64,000 nucleotides of DNA from assembly GCA_913065125.1 (NCBI GenBank), contig CAJYAG010000002.1:248001-312000 (forward strand), read 5' to 3'. Numbering within the stretch: position 1 is the first letter of the stretch; each line of letters starts with the position of its first letter. Below are positions 35,249-44,192 of the stretch, in pieces. The stretch is from an uncultured Flavobacteriaceae bacterium (GTDB taxonomy: Bacteria; Bacteroidota; Bacteroidia; Flavobacteriales; Flavobacteriaceae). The notes beneath the pieces were generated by a model. The model did not search any database. It saw only the letters and a list, made by a program, of their open reading frames with translations, and had not been told where the DNA came from. The position numbers and the translations under genes are program-made.

Positions 35249-35626
35249 TTATTGTTTTCTTTTAGCTTCGATGCTAAGTGTAGCATGCGGGACTAACTTT
35301 AAGCGTTCTTTCTGAATTAACTTACCGGTTACTCTACAAACTCCGTATGTTTTATTTTCTATGCGTTGTAGTGCGTTGTTTAAATCTCTTATAAATTTTT
35401 CTTGACGAATTGCCAGCTGTACATTCGCTTCTTTAGACATGGTGTCTGAGCCTTCATCAAAAGATTTAAATGACGGAGACGTATCATTTGTCCCGTTGTC
35501 TGCATTGTTTTTGTACGAGCTTTCTAATAAAGCTAAATCTTCTTTTGCTCTTGCAATTTTCTTTTCAATAATTTCCCTAAACTCTTGTAAGTCATCATCT
35601 GAATATCTAACGATGTTATTTGACAT
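35249..35626 (-). CDS. TraR/DksA-family protein lacking zinc-finger cysteines
   Basis: The 125-residue protein begins with an N-terminal coiled coil (DLQEFREIIEKKIARAKEDLALLE), an acidic SFDEGSDTMSKEAN tip region, and the C-terminal globular region NALQRIENKTYGVCRVTGKLIQKERL, then VPHATLSIEAKR. The position of the four zinc ligands is clear, but only one Cys remains (YGVCRVTG; the distal pair reads PHAT). Zinc-independent DksA-like proteins exist in other bacteria. It probably binds RNA polymerase secondary channel. It lies 5 bases after ileS. Confidence 0.9.
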   Translation of the reverse strand: MSNNIVRYSDDDLQEFREIIEKKIARAKEDLALLESSYKNNADNGTNDTSPSFKSFDEGSDTMSKEANVQLAIRQEKFIRDLNNALQRIENKTYGVCRVTGKLIQKERLKLVPHATLSIEAKRKQ

Positions 35627-35631
35627 AACTC

Positions 35632-38600
35632 TTACATTTTATTAATTAATATTCTACTTTTGATGTTGTCGAATTCAACTTCTAGTCCATCGTTTAATGA
35701 ATCCACAAAAACCATCTCTTGGGTTAATGTTTCACTCATAATATACGCTTTATTTTCTAGTACTGATTCTTGTAAATTTTGATAATTTAACACGGTAAGT
35801 TGTATCTTATCTGTAACTTCAAAACCTGAATCTTTACGTAAATTCTGAATTCTATTGACCAATTCTCTGGCAATTCCTTCTTTGCGTAAATCCTCAGAAA
35901 TAGTTACATCTAAAGCAACGGTTAATCCGTGTGCATTTGCAACTAACCAACCTTCAATATCTTTAGATGAAATTTCTACATCTGAGATTTCCAAATGTAT
36001 CAATTTTTCGTCAATTTTGATAGAAAGTTCACCATCTTTTTCGATGTTGATAATATCTTCTTGACTAAAGTTTTGAATTGCGTTAGAAATCGATTTCATA
36101 TCGCGTCCAAATTTCGGCCCTAATGTTTTAAAGTTTGGCTTAATTTGCTTCACCAAAATACCTGAAGCATCGTCTAACAACTCAATTTCTTTTACGTTTA
36201 CTTCGTGTTTTATCAAATCAGAAACGGCTAAAATCTCTTCTTTCTGTTGTGCATCCAAAACCGGAATCATAATTTTTTGTAGTGGTTGACGCACTTTTAT
36301 TTTTTCTTTTGCTCTTAATGATAATACTAAAGACGAAATTGTTTGCGCATTTTCCATTTTTCGTTCTAGAGAAGCATCAATAAATGATGCGTCATATGTT
36401 GGAAATTCTGCTAAATGTACCGATTCGAAATGCTCTTTTTGAGTTGTATGTGTTAAATCTGTGTACAATCTATCCATAAAAAATGGCGCAACTGGAGCAC
36501 TTAATTTTGCGACAGTTAACATACACGTGTATAATGTTTGATATGCGGAAATTTTATCTTGTTCATAGTCGCCTTTCCAAAAACGTCTTCTACACAATCT
36601 TACGTACCAATTACTTAAATACTCTTGCACAAAATCAGAAATTGCTCTGGTTGCTTTTGTTGGTTCGTACTCTGCATAAAATGCATCTACTCTTTTTGTA
36701 AGTGAATGTAATTCTGATAAAATCCAACGATCAATTTCTGGTCGTTCATTTAACGGAACATCTGCTTCTGCATAGGTGAAATTATCAATATTTGCATACA
36801 ACGTAAAAAACGAATACGTGTTGTATAACGTTCCGAAGAATTTACGACGCACCTCAGCAATTCCTTCTAAATCAAATTTTAAATTATCCCACGGATTTGC
36901 ATTGCTAATCATATACCAACGCGTTGCGTCTGCTCCGTAAGTTTTCAACGTTTCAAATGGATCTGTTGCATTTCCTAAACGCTTCGACATTTTTTGTCCG
37001 TTTTTATCCAAAACCAAACCGTTTGAAACTACATTTTTATAAGCAACAGAATCAAAAACCATCGTTCCGATTGCATGCAATGTGTAAAACCAACCTCTTG
37101 TTTGATCTACTCCTTCTGCAATAAAATCTGCTGGATAAAACTCTTTATTGTCAATTAATTCTTTGTTTTCAAACGGATAATGCCATTGTGCATACGGCAT
37201 AGATCCTGAATCGAACCAAACATCAATTAAATCATTTTCGCGTTTCATTGGTTTTCCTGAAGTAGAAACTAAGGTGATTTTATCAACTACATTTTTATGT
37301 AAATCGATTTTATCATAGTTTTCTTCAGACATATTTCCAACTTCAAAATCAGCAAAAATATCCTCAGACATCACACCTGCATCAATAGCACGTTTCATCT
37401 CTGATTTCAATTCTTCTACAGAACCAATGATAATTTCTTCTTTACCATCTTCTGTTCTCCAAATTGGCAATGGAATTCCCCAAAAACGAGAACGAGATAA
37501 ATTCCAATCATTGGCATTTTTTAACCAATTTCCAAAACGACCTGTTCCTGTTGATTCTGGTTTCCAATTGATCGTTTCGTTCAATTCGTGCATTCTGTCT
37601 TTTACGTCAGTTACTTTAATGAACCAAGAATCTAACGGATAATATAAAATTGGCTTGTCGGTTCTCCAACAATTTGGATAACTATGCACATATTTTTCAA
37701 CCTTAAAGGCTTTGTTTTCTTCTTTTAATTTAATGGCAAGCTCAACATCTATTGATCTTTCTGGCGCTTCGCCATCATTGTAATATTCATTTTTTACATA
37801 TTTACCAGCAAACTCACCCAATTCTGGTCTAAATTTTCCTTGCAAATCTACTAACGGAACTGGATTTCCATTATCGTCTAAAACTAATAAAGGCGGAATT
37901 TCTGGTGTTGCTTGTTTAGCAACCATTGCATCATCTGCTCCAAAAGTTGGTGCTGTATGTACAATTCCTGTTCCGTCTTCTGTGGTCACAAAATCTCCAG
38001 AAATTACTCTAAAAGCGTTTTCTGGATTTTCGTATGGCAACGCATATTTTAATAGTTGCTCGTATTTAATTCCGACTAAATCTTTTCCTTTGAATTCGTT
38101 TAAAACTAAATATGGAATTTTCTTATCACCTTCTTTATAATTGTTTAACTCTTCAACACTTTCAGCAGCTTTAAATTTTCCGCTAAATTGTTTTCCTACT
38201 AAATTTTTTGCCAACACCACTTTTGTAGGCTCAAATGTATATTGATTAAAAGTATCAACTAACACATAATCAATCTTTGATCCAACTGTTAAAGCTGTAT
38301 TACTCGGCAAGGTCCAAGGAGTTGTTGTCCAAGCTAAAAAGTGTACATCGCCATCAACTTGTAAAAATGCTGGCAATGTGTTTTTTATCGTTTTAAATTG
38401 CGCTACAACTGTTGTATCTGTAACATCTTGATAGGTTCCGGGTTGATTTAATTCGTGAGAACTTAATCCTGTTCCTGCTTTTGGAGAATACGGCTGAATT
38501 GTATAGCCTTTGTACATCAATTTTTTGCTGTAAATTTGCTTTAACAACCACCAAACAGATTCCATGTATTTTGATTTATAGGTTATATATGGATCTTCCA

Positions 38601-39036
38601 TATCTACCCAATAACCAACCTTTTTGGTCATGTCATTCCAAATATCCGTATAACGCATTACTGCTTTTTTACACGCTTCGTTGTATTCTTCAACAGTAAT
38701 TTTGGTTCCAATATCTTCTTTGGTGATTCCCAATTCTTTTTCTACGCCTAATTCTACTGGTAAACCGTGCGTATCCCAACCAGCTTTACGTTTAACTTGA
38801 AAACCTTTCATGGTTTTATAACGCGGAAAAATATCTTTAATAGCTCTTGCTAAAACGTGGTGTACACCAGGCAAACCGTTTGCAGAAGGTGGCCCTTCAA
38901 AAAACACAAATGGTTCATTTCCTTCACGTGATGTAATACTCTTTTCAAAGATGTTATTTTCTTCCCAAGATTGTAAGATTTCGTCTGCAACTTTTGGTAA
39001 GTCAAGTCCTTTATATTCAGCAAATTTTGCGCTCAT
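35632..39036 (-). CDS. ileS: Isoleucyl-tRNA synthetase
   Basis: The class I synthetase has 1134 residues, the long type common in Bacteroidota. The signature region is PPSANGLPGVHHVLARAIKD (HIGH equivalent, reading HHVL), the editing domain has TTTPWTLPSNTAL, and the KMSKS loop reads GQKMSKRLGN. An anticodon-binding domain and a C-terminal extension (KIKVRQPLQKIMIPV onward) follow. It is followed by the DksA-like gene and lspA, a usual flavobacterial order. The upstream gap (39037-39268) shows nothing recognisable. Confidence 0.97.
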   Translation of the reverse strand: MSAKFAEYKGLDLPKVADEILQSWEENNIFEKSITSREGNEPFVFFEGPPSANGLPGVHHVLARAIKDIFPRYKTMKGFQVKRKAGWDTHGLPVELGVEKELGITKEDIGTKITVEEYNEACKKAVMRYTDIWNDMTKKVGYWVDMEDPYITYKSKYMESVWWLLKQIYSKKLMYKGYTIQPYSPKAGTGLSSHELNQPGTYQDVTDTTVVAQFKTIKNTLPAFLQVDGDVHFLAWTTTPWTLPSNTALTVGSKIDYVLVDTFNQYTFEPTKVVLAKNLVGKQFSGKFKAAESVEELNNYKEGDKKIPYLVLNEFKGKDLVGIKYEQLLKYALPYENPENAFRVISGDFVTTEDGTGIVHTAPTFGADDAMVAKQATPEIPPLLVLDDNGNPVPLVDLQGKFRPELGEFAGKYVKNEYYNDGEAPERSIDVELAIKLKEENKAFKVEKYVHSYPNCWRTDKPILYYPLDSWFIKVTDVKDRMHELNETINWKPESTGTGRFGNWLKNANDWNLSRSRFWGIPLPIWRTEDGKEEIIIGSVEELKSEMKRAIDAGVMSEDIFADFEVGNMSEENYDKIDLHKNVVDKITLVSTSGKPMKRENDLIDVWFDSGSMPYAQWHYPFENKELIDNKEFYPADFIAEGVDQTRGWFYTLHAIGTMVFDSVAYKNVVSNGLVLDKNGQKMSKRLGNATDPFETLKTYGADATRWYMISNANPWDNLKFDLEGIAEVRRKFFGTLYNTYSFFTLYANIDNFTYAEADVPLNERPEIDRWILSELHSLTKRVDAFYAEYEPTKATRAISDFVQEYLSNWYVRLCRRRFWKGDYEQDKISAYQTLYTCMLTVAKLSAPVAPFFMDRLYTDLTHTTQKEHFESVHLAEFPTYDASFIDASLERKMENAQTISSLVLSLRAKEKIKVRQPLQKIMIPVLDAQQKEEILAVSDLIKHEVNVKEIELLDDASGILVKQIKPNFKTLGPKFGRDMKSISNAIQNFSQEDIINIEKDGELSIKIDEKLIHLEISDVEISSKDIEGWLVANAHGLTVALDVTISEDLRKEGIARELVNRIQNLRKDSGFEVTDKIQLTVLNYQNLQESVLENKAYIMSETLTQEMVFVDSLNDGLEVEFDNIKSRILINKM

Positions 39037-39268
39037 TATTTTGTGCTCTTTATTGGAAGTGCGAAATTAAGGATTTTCCTCTAATTTTTAATAGTTGAAA
39101 AGACTAAAAGTTACTTGTTATACGTTTGATTGTCTGAAAGTTTGAAAAATTGTAATGCTTCAAAGGCTCAAAGTGGTAAAGTTGCAAAATGATTGAGACA
39201 ATAATAAATGCATCCTAACTGTAATCTGCTACTGAATACTGTTACTGATAATTGAAAATGGTTCCTTA

Positions 39269-40015
39269 TTAAATCCCGCGTTCTTTTTTAATCTTCTCAT
39301 AGGCATTCTGAATCTGTAAAAACTTTTCTTCTGCACCTTTGATGTGTTCTGGCCCTAAATCTTGTAATTTATCTGGGTGATATTTCTTTGCCATTTTTCT
39401 ATAGGCTTTTTTAAGCTCATCATCAGAAGATTCTTTTGTGATTTCTAATATTTTATATGCACTATCAGATTCATCATAAAACATGGCTTTGATAGACTCA
39501 TAATCGTACTGATTGATGTTTAAATAGCCTGCAATTTTTTTGATTTCCTCTACTTCAGAACCTGTTACAAATTGATCTGCTTTTGCAATTCCGAATAAAA
39601 AATGAATCAATTGCAATCTTGAAGCATGCGGCATATGTTGGCGAATTTGCACACAAACTTGATGCGCAGATACTTCGTTCTTTATAATTCCACTAAATAA
39701 CTTAAACGCACGGTTTGCACGTTCTTTTCCATACATTCCAACAAACTGTGAACGCACAAAATCCAATTCACGTTGATCTACTTTTCCGTCTGCTTTAATA
39801 ACTACAGATGCTAAAATCAGTAAACTAATTTCAAAATCTCCAGATTGTGTGTTTCCAGAAGTTCTCCCTGATTGACTTTCTTGAAATTCTTTTAAAATAT
39901 CTTCTTTAGAAAAGCCATCAACAAAACTTCCTACTGCAAATCCAATTATGCTTCCAATCGGTCCGCCCAACGTAAACCCCAATCCTGCACCTAACCATTT
40001 GGTAAAATTTCCCAT
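39269..40015 (-). CDS. TerB-DnaJ domain protein (DjlA-like co-chaperone)
   Basis: The 248-residue protein has an N-terminal Gly-rich hydrophobic segment ([27 protein letters not shown]), a TerB-like helical domain at ~60-160 ([23 protein letters not shown]) and a C-terminal J domain at ~180-246 with the HPD motif in [13 protein letters not shown]. This matches DjlA-type co-chaperones, which stimulate DnaK. The gene is alone on the minus strand, upstream of ileS but not obviously in one operon. Confidence 0.92.
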   Translation of the reverse strand: MGNFTKWLGAGLGFTLGGPIGSIIGFAVGSFVDGFSKEDILKEFQESQSGRTSGNTQSGDFEISLLILASVVIKADGKVDQRELDFVRSQFVGMYGKERANRAFKLFSGIIKNEVSAHQVCVQIRQHMPHASRLQLIHFLFGIAKADQFVTGSEVEEIKKIAGYLNINQYDYESIKAMFYDESDSAYKILEITKESSDDELKKAYRKMAKKYHPDKLQDLGPEHIKGAEEKFLQIQNAYEKIKKERGI

Positions 40016-40095
40016 TCAATTATCGTTTTAAAATGCCTCAAAGATACATATAATTGCTTTCTATAAAAGTTAACAGTTTGTTAGTTTCTGTTTGT

Positions 40096-40125
40096 TTTGT
40101 TTCCTAATTTTTATCTGTATCTTTG
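40096..40125 (+). promoter_or_regulatory. Promoter of the bacilliredoxin gene (-33 TTTG, -7 TATCTTTG)
   Basis: TTTG (40096-40099) and TATCTTTG (40118-40125) are 18 bases apart, a good Bacteroidota promoter ending 20 bases before the ATG. Confidence 0.7.
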
Positions 40126-40145
40126 TACCTTAAAATTTATAGATT

Positions 40146-40556
40146 ATGTACCCAGAAGAATTAGTAAAACCAATGCGCGACGAATTAGTAAACGCTGGTT
40201 TTAAAGCTTTATATACGGCTGAAGATGTTGATACTGCTTTGGCAAAAGAAGGAACCACTTTAGTAATGGTAAACTCAGTTTGTGGTTGTGCTGCCGGAAC
40301 AGCAAGACCTGGAGCTATTGCTTCTTTAGGAGCCGATAAAGTTCCTACAAACTTAACTACTGTTTTTGCAGGTGTAGAAAAAGAATCTACGCAAAAAGCA
40401 AGAGAATATATGATTCCTTTTCCTCCGTCTTCTCCAGCAATTGCATTGTTTAAAGATGGTAATTTAGTGCATATGTTAGAGCGTCATCACATTGAAGGAA
40501 GATCTGCTCAAATGATAGCACAAAATTTAGCACAAGCATACGACGAGTTTTGTTAA
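40146..40556 (+). CDS. BrxA/BrxB-family bacilliredoxin (YphP/YqiW)
   Basis: The 136-residue thioredoxin-fold protein has the CGC active site at residues 46-48 (VNSVCGCAAGTARPG), which defines the bacilliredoxin family that removes bacillithiol from mixed disulfides. The FPPSSPAIALFKDG strand and the terminal region match the family. It has its own promoter and terminator, suggesting a monocistronic stress gene. Confidence 0.95.
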   Translation: MYPEELVKPMRDELVNAGFKALYTAEDVDTALAKEGTTLVMVNSVCGCAAGTARPGAIASLGADKVPTNLTTVFAGVEKESTQKAREYMIPFPPSSPAIALFKDGNLVHMLERHHIEGRSAQMIAQNLAQAYDEFC

Positions 40557-40601
40557 TCTGATTTCGATTGATAAACTTTTAGACAAAAAAGATTATTAGA
40601 T

Positions 40602-40629
40602 AAAAACCACGTTGATGAACGTGGTTTTT
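40602..40629 (+). terminator. Terminator after the bacilliredoxin gene
   Basis: AAAAACCACGTT pairs with AACGTGGTTTTT around GATG and is followed by T-rich sequence. Confidence 0.9.
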
Positions 40630-40642
40630 TTATTTTTATACG

Positions 40643-41299
40643 ATGAACAAATCTCAAATTATAGAAAACACCATTGCTTTTGTAAAAGAAACATTGAAAG
40701 GCGCTGAAGGCGGACACGATTGGTTTCATATAGAACGTGTTTATAAAAATGCTTTGTTGATTTCAAAAGAGGAAAATGTTGATGAATTTATTGTTTCTCT
40801 AGGTGCCTTATTACATGATATTGCCGATGCAAAATTTTACGATGGCGATGAAACTGTAGGCCCAAAAATAGCAAGAGAATTCTTAGAAAAACAAAAGGTA
40901 GAAGAATCAGTGATTCTTCATATAGAAAATATTATCAATTATATTTCTTACAAATCTAGTTTAGAAAAAGGAGAAAAATTTATTTCTCCAGAATTGGATG
41001 TTGTTCAAGATGCTGATCGATTAGATGCTATCGGAGCAGTCGGAATTGCACGTTGTTTTAATTATGGCGGATTTAAAAACAGAGTTTTATACAATCCAGA
41101 AATAAAGCCAAATTTAACAATGACAAAAGAGGAATATAAGAATTCTGATTCGCCAACAATCAATCATTTTTATGAAAAATTGTTGCTATTAAAAGATAAA
41201 ATGAATACTGCTACAGGACGACGAATCGCCGCTGATAGGCATTTATATATGGAGCAGTTTTTAGAGCAATTTTATGCCGAATGGAATGGAGAAAAATAA
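40643..41299 (+). CDS. HD-domain phosphohydrolase (YedJ-like)
   Basis: The 218-residue protein has HD-superfamily metal ligands in GGHDWFHIERVYKNAL (first His), SLGALLHDIADAKF (His-Asp) and VVQDADRLDAIGAVGIARCF (distal Asp). The FYEKLLLLKDKMNTATGRRIA tail is the typical YedJ/YpgQ subfamily end. It is likely a nucleotide phosphohydrolase; the substrate is unknown. Confidence 0.92.
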   Translation: MNKSQIIENTIAFVKETLKGAEGGHDWFHIERVYKNALLISKEENVDEFIVSLGALLHDIADAKFYDGDETVGPKIAREFLEKQKVEESVILHIENIINYISYKSSLEKGEKFISPELDVVQDADRLDAIGAVGIARCFNYGGFKNRVLYNPEIKPNLTMTKEEYKNSDSPTINHFYEKLLLLKDKMNTATGRRIAADRHLYMEQFLEQFYAEWNGEK

Positions 41300-41308
41300 G
41301 TTATTCTT

Positions 41309-41336
41309 TGTCACTCCTGCCAAAGCAGGAATGACA
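41309..41336. repeat. Small intergenic palindrome of a different type
   Basis: TGTCACTCCTGC and GCAGGAATGACA pair with one mismatch around CAAA. It lies between convergent genes and could act as a terminator, but has no T run. It is a short interspersed hairpin unlike the CTCGA family, though it shares the TGTCA/TGACA ends. Confidence 0.7.
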
Positions 41337-41357
41337 ACAGTTCAATTTTTTAAGATT

Positions 41358-42140
41358 CTATTTCCCAGGAAAATCTGCTCTTCTTTTTTCTAAAAATGCC
41401 GTTGTTCCTTCTTTAAAATCTTCGGTTCCAAAACAATTTCCGAATTCAGTAATTTCTGTTTCAAATCCGTTTACACCATCTTTATAATTATCATTTATTG
41501 CTTTGATTGCTGAGCTAATAGCAACCGTAGAATTTCTTGAAATTTTATTAGCTAACTTCATTGCTAAAGGCAACAATTCTTCTTGCGTTGTAACATGATT
41601 TACCAATCCGAAGTTATTAGCTTCTTCAGCAGAAATCATTCCAGCTGTCATCACCATTTCCATAGCTCTTCCTTTACCAACTAATTGCGCCAACCTCTGT
41701 GTGCCTCCATAACCAGGAATCACCCCTAAAGAAACTTCTGGCAATCCCATTTTTGCGTTGTCTGAAGCAATTCTAAAATGACTTGCCATTGCCAATTCTA
41801 ATCCGCCACCAAGTGCAAAACCGTTAACTGCGGCAATAACCGGAGTTGATAAATTTTCTACAAAATCAAACAAAATTTCTTGTCCGTTTCTAGCTAAATT
41901 TTCGCCTTCTTCAATAGAAAAATGAGCAAACTCAGAAATATCTGCTCCAGCCACAAAAGCTTTTTCTCCGCTACCAGTAACTACAATTGTTTTTACAGCA
42001 TTGTTGGCGTCCAACTCGCTAAAAGCATCGTGTAATTCTTTTATCGTTTCGATGTTTAATGCATTTAATTTTTTTGGTCGATTGATTGTAATAATTGCAC
42101 AACCGTTTTCAATAGTAATTCGTAAATTTTCGTACTGCAT
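41358..42140 (-). CDS. Enoyl-CoA hydratase/isomerase family protein
   Basis: The 260-residue crotonase-fold protein has the oxyanion-hole segments GEKAFVAGADISEF and AVNGFALGGGLELAMASHFRIA, and the catalytic glutamates in ALGGGLELA and LPEVSLGVIPGYGGTQRL. The end, FLEKRRADFPGK, is typical. It probably acts in fatty-acid beta-oxidation or a related CoA pathway. It is the last gene of a minus-strand group with the NtrY-like kinase, 4 bases away. Confidence 0.95.
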   Translation of the reverse strand: MQYENLRITIENGCAIITINRPKKLNALNIETIKELHDAFSELDANNAVKTIVVTGSGEKAFVAGADISEFAHFSIEEGENLARNGQEILFDFVENLSTPVIAAVNGFALGGGLELAMASHFRIASDNAKMGLPEVSLGVIPGYGGTQRLAQLVGKGRAMEMVMTAGMISAEEANNFGLVNHVTTQEELLPLAMKLANKISRNSTVAISSAIKAINDNYKDGVNGFETEITEFGNCFGTEDFKEGTTAFLEKRRADFPGK

Positions 42141-42144
42141 AATT

Positions 42145-43608
42145 TTAATTTTTTGGAAGCCTTACGGTAAATGTTGTTCCTTTTCCTTTAGAAGAAACAA
42201 AATTAATGGTTCCGTTATTTGCTTCAATAATCTTTTTTATAATTGCCAAACCTAATCCCATTCCGCTAGATTTAGTCGTAAATTTTGGTTCAAATATGAG
42301 TTCTTTTACAGCGTCATCTATTCCTTTTCCATTATCTGTAACAGCAATTTTTATGGTGTTACTATCCGATGAAACATAAACCGTTATTTTTGGGGTTTCT
42401 ATTTGCTCTACAGCTTGAGTAGCATTTGTAATTAAATTTGTGATGACTCTAATTAACTGCGATTTATCAAGATTTGCAATTAATCTATCTTCTGTAAAAG
42501 AATAAGAAATATACTCTTCATTAAAAATATCTAACGCCAATTTTACAACTTCAATAACATTGATTTCTTCTTTATTTTGTTTTGGCATTTTTGCAAAATC
42601 AGAAAATGCTGATGCAATAGAACTCATAACATCTATTTGCTGAATTAACGTCTGGCTAAATTCAGTTAGTTTTTCTTTGATTTTAGGATCTGCTGGATCA
42701 AATTTTCGCTCAAAACTTTGTACCGATAGTCGCATTGGAGTTAACGGGTTTTTAATTTCGTGTGCTACCTGTTTTGCCATTTCTCGCCAAGCCTGTTCAC
42801 GTTCACTTTGTGCTAGTTTTGATGCACTTTCTTGCAACTCGTCAATCATTCTATTGTAAGCATTAACCAACGTGCTAATTTCTGTTCCTGCAGAACTAAA
42901 TTCTATCTTTTCGTTTCGTTTATTTAATTTGGTTTTATGAATCTTATCAGAAATTGTTTTGATCGATCTTGTAATATAACTCGATAAAAAATACGCCAAC
43001 GCAATGGCTATTATAAACATAAATAGATACACATATGCCAATCGCATCATAAACTCTCTCAGTTCTTTTTCTTCTTCATGATTATCTTGAGAAAACTTTA
43101 ATTCTAGGACACCAATTCGTTTAAATTTTAAATCGGTAATATAAGTATAAGACGTCTCGTTACTAATACTATTAACAACCACATTGCTAAAAACTCTGTG
43201 AGATGGAAAGGTTTCTAAATCTTCTAAAACCTGTGCAGACAATACTTGTTTTTCTTTTGCAACGTCGAAAGAATTGATGGTGTTTGATGTAATTAATAAG
43301 TTTCCTTCTAAATCAAAAATAGAAATGTTTAATTTGTGCGTGGTAGAAATTTCATAGATTCTATGTTGAAAAATTTTAGTTAAATTTTCTGTAGTTAACG
43401 GCTCTCTAGTTTCTCTTTTAAGTTCAAAATCGATACTCGATAAAACAGACTGCTCTTTTCTACCAAAACGAGAAATATTATAATCTATGGTTTGTTCGTT
43501 GTATTGATAAATAGTAACCCCAGCAATTAAAATTGATGCCAATAACACCAATAAAATCATCGCTAAGAAAATACGAATTCGTAAGGATATGTTTTTAAAA
43601 ATAGACAC
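42145..43608 (-). CDS. NtrY-like membrane sensor histidine kinase
   Basis: The start is GTG (43606-43608), overlapping the stop of the lipoprotein gene by one base. Two membrane helices (~12-34 and ~185-210) bracket a periplasmic sensor of about 150 residues, followed by HAMP, HisKA (MAKQVAHEIKNPLTPMRLS) and HATPase (NLITNATQAVEQI, DNGKGIDD, GMGLGLAIIKKI). The HEIKNPLTPMRLS box is characteristic of NtrY-type kinases. No response regulator lies next to it, so the partner is elsewhere. Confidence 0.93.
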   Translation of the reverse strand: MSIFKNISLRIRIFLAMILLVLLASILIAGVTIYQYNEQTIDYNISRFGRKEQSVLSSIDFELKRETREPLTTENLTKIFQHRIYEISTTHKLNISIFDLEGNLLITSNTINSFDVAKEKQVLSAQVLEDLETFPSHRVFSNVVVNSISNETSYTYITDLKFKRIGVLELKFSQDNHEEEKELREFMMRLAYVYLFMFIIAIALAYFLSSYITRSIKTISDKIHKTKLNKRNEKIEFSSAGTEISTLVNAYNRMIDELQESASKLAQSEREQAWREMAKQVAHEIKNPLTPMRLSVQSFERKFDPADPKIKEKLTEFSQTLIQQIDVMSSIASAFSDFAKMPKQNKEEINVIEVVKLALDIFNEEYISYSFTEDRLIANLDKSQLIRVITNLITNATQAVEQIETPKITVYVSSDSNTIKIAVTDNGKGIDDAVKELIFEPKFTTKSSGMGLGLAIIKKIIEANNGTINFVSSKGKGTTFTVRLPKN

Positions 43609-44075
43609 TATTTTAGAGTTTGAATACGTTTAGTTTTCATTGTTAAAAAATCATCAAAAGAACCATCGTTATCCCAATCAAATTTACTTTTTCCTATAAA
43701 TCCTTCTGCTGTTTTTTTAATGTGATAAGAAACCTTTACATCTCTACCGCCGTAAAAATACTCAATATATAAAGAATCATTTTTTACTTTCCATTTTCCT
43801 GTTGATTCTTCTTTTTTTTCTCCTTCTGGATTGATAAACCAAGCAGAAAAAGTGCCATCTTTATTATATTTAGATTGTGCTCTTCTCGGTGGATTGTTTT
43901 TAAAATCATCTTCGAAAACAAATGTAGAATCTGATTTCTGGAAAGTACTCATCTCAATTTTTAAATAAGAAGTTTCCCAAGAATCTACCATATATTCTTT
44001 GATTGATTTTTCATGAGAACAACTTGCAAAAAGCATTCCGAAAACGCCAATAAATAAAAGCAATTTCATTTTCAT
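43608..44075 (-). CDS. Putative lipoprotein upstream of the sensor kinase
   Basis: The 155-residue protein has a lipoprotein signal (MLFASCSHE). The remainder is a beta-rich, lipocalin-like region with YNKDGTFSAWF and a GKWKVKNDSLYIEY strand, as in small calycin-like Bacteroidota lipoproteins, and a GFIGKSKFDWDNDGSFDDF near the end. It is coupled to the kinase by stop/start overlap, so it may be a periplasmic accessory, which is inference. Confidence 0.8.
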   Translation of the reverse strand: MKMKLLLFIGVFGMLFASCSHEKSIKEYMVDSWETSYLKIEMSTFQKSDSTFVFEDDFKNNPPRRAQSKYNKDGTFSAWFINPEGEKKEESTGKWKVKNDSLYIEYFYGGRDVKVSYHIKKTAEGFIGKSKFDWDNDGSFDDFLTMKTKRIQTLK

Positions 44076-44110
44076 TTTAGATAATTTTTAAGTGTACAAG
44101 ATACTCAAAT

Positions 44111-44142
44111 AAAAAAGCCATTACAAATAGCGTAATGACTTT
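44111..44142 (-). terminator. Terminator downstream of leuS
   Basis: AAGCCATTAC pairs with GTAATGACTT (one bulge) around a 7-base loop. On the minus strand the hairpin is followed by a T-rich run. Confidence 0.6.
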
Positions 44143-44192
44143 CATTTTTTTCTCCACAAACAAACTAAATGCCAAAAAGAACACTACGTGTT

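Noticed and set aside
39037..39268. Possible gene or RNA in the gap upstream of ileS
   Set aside because: No coherent reading frame, hairpin or RNA motif could be supported.
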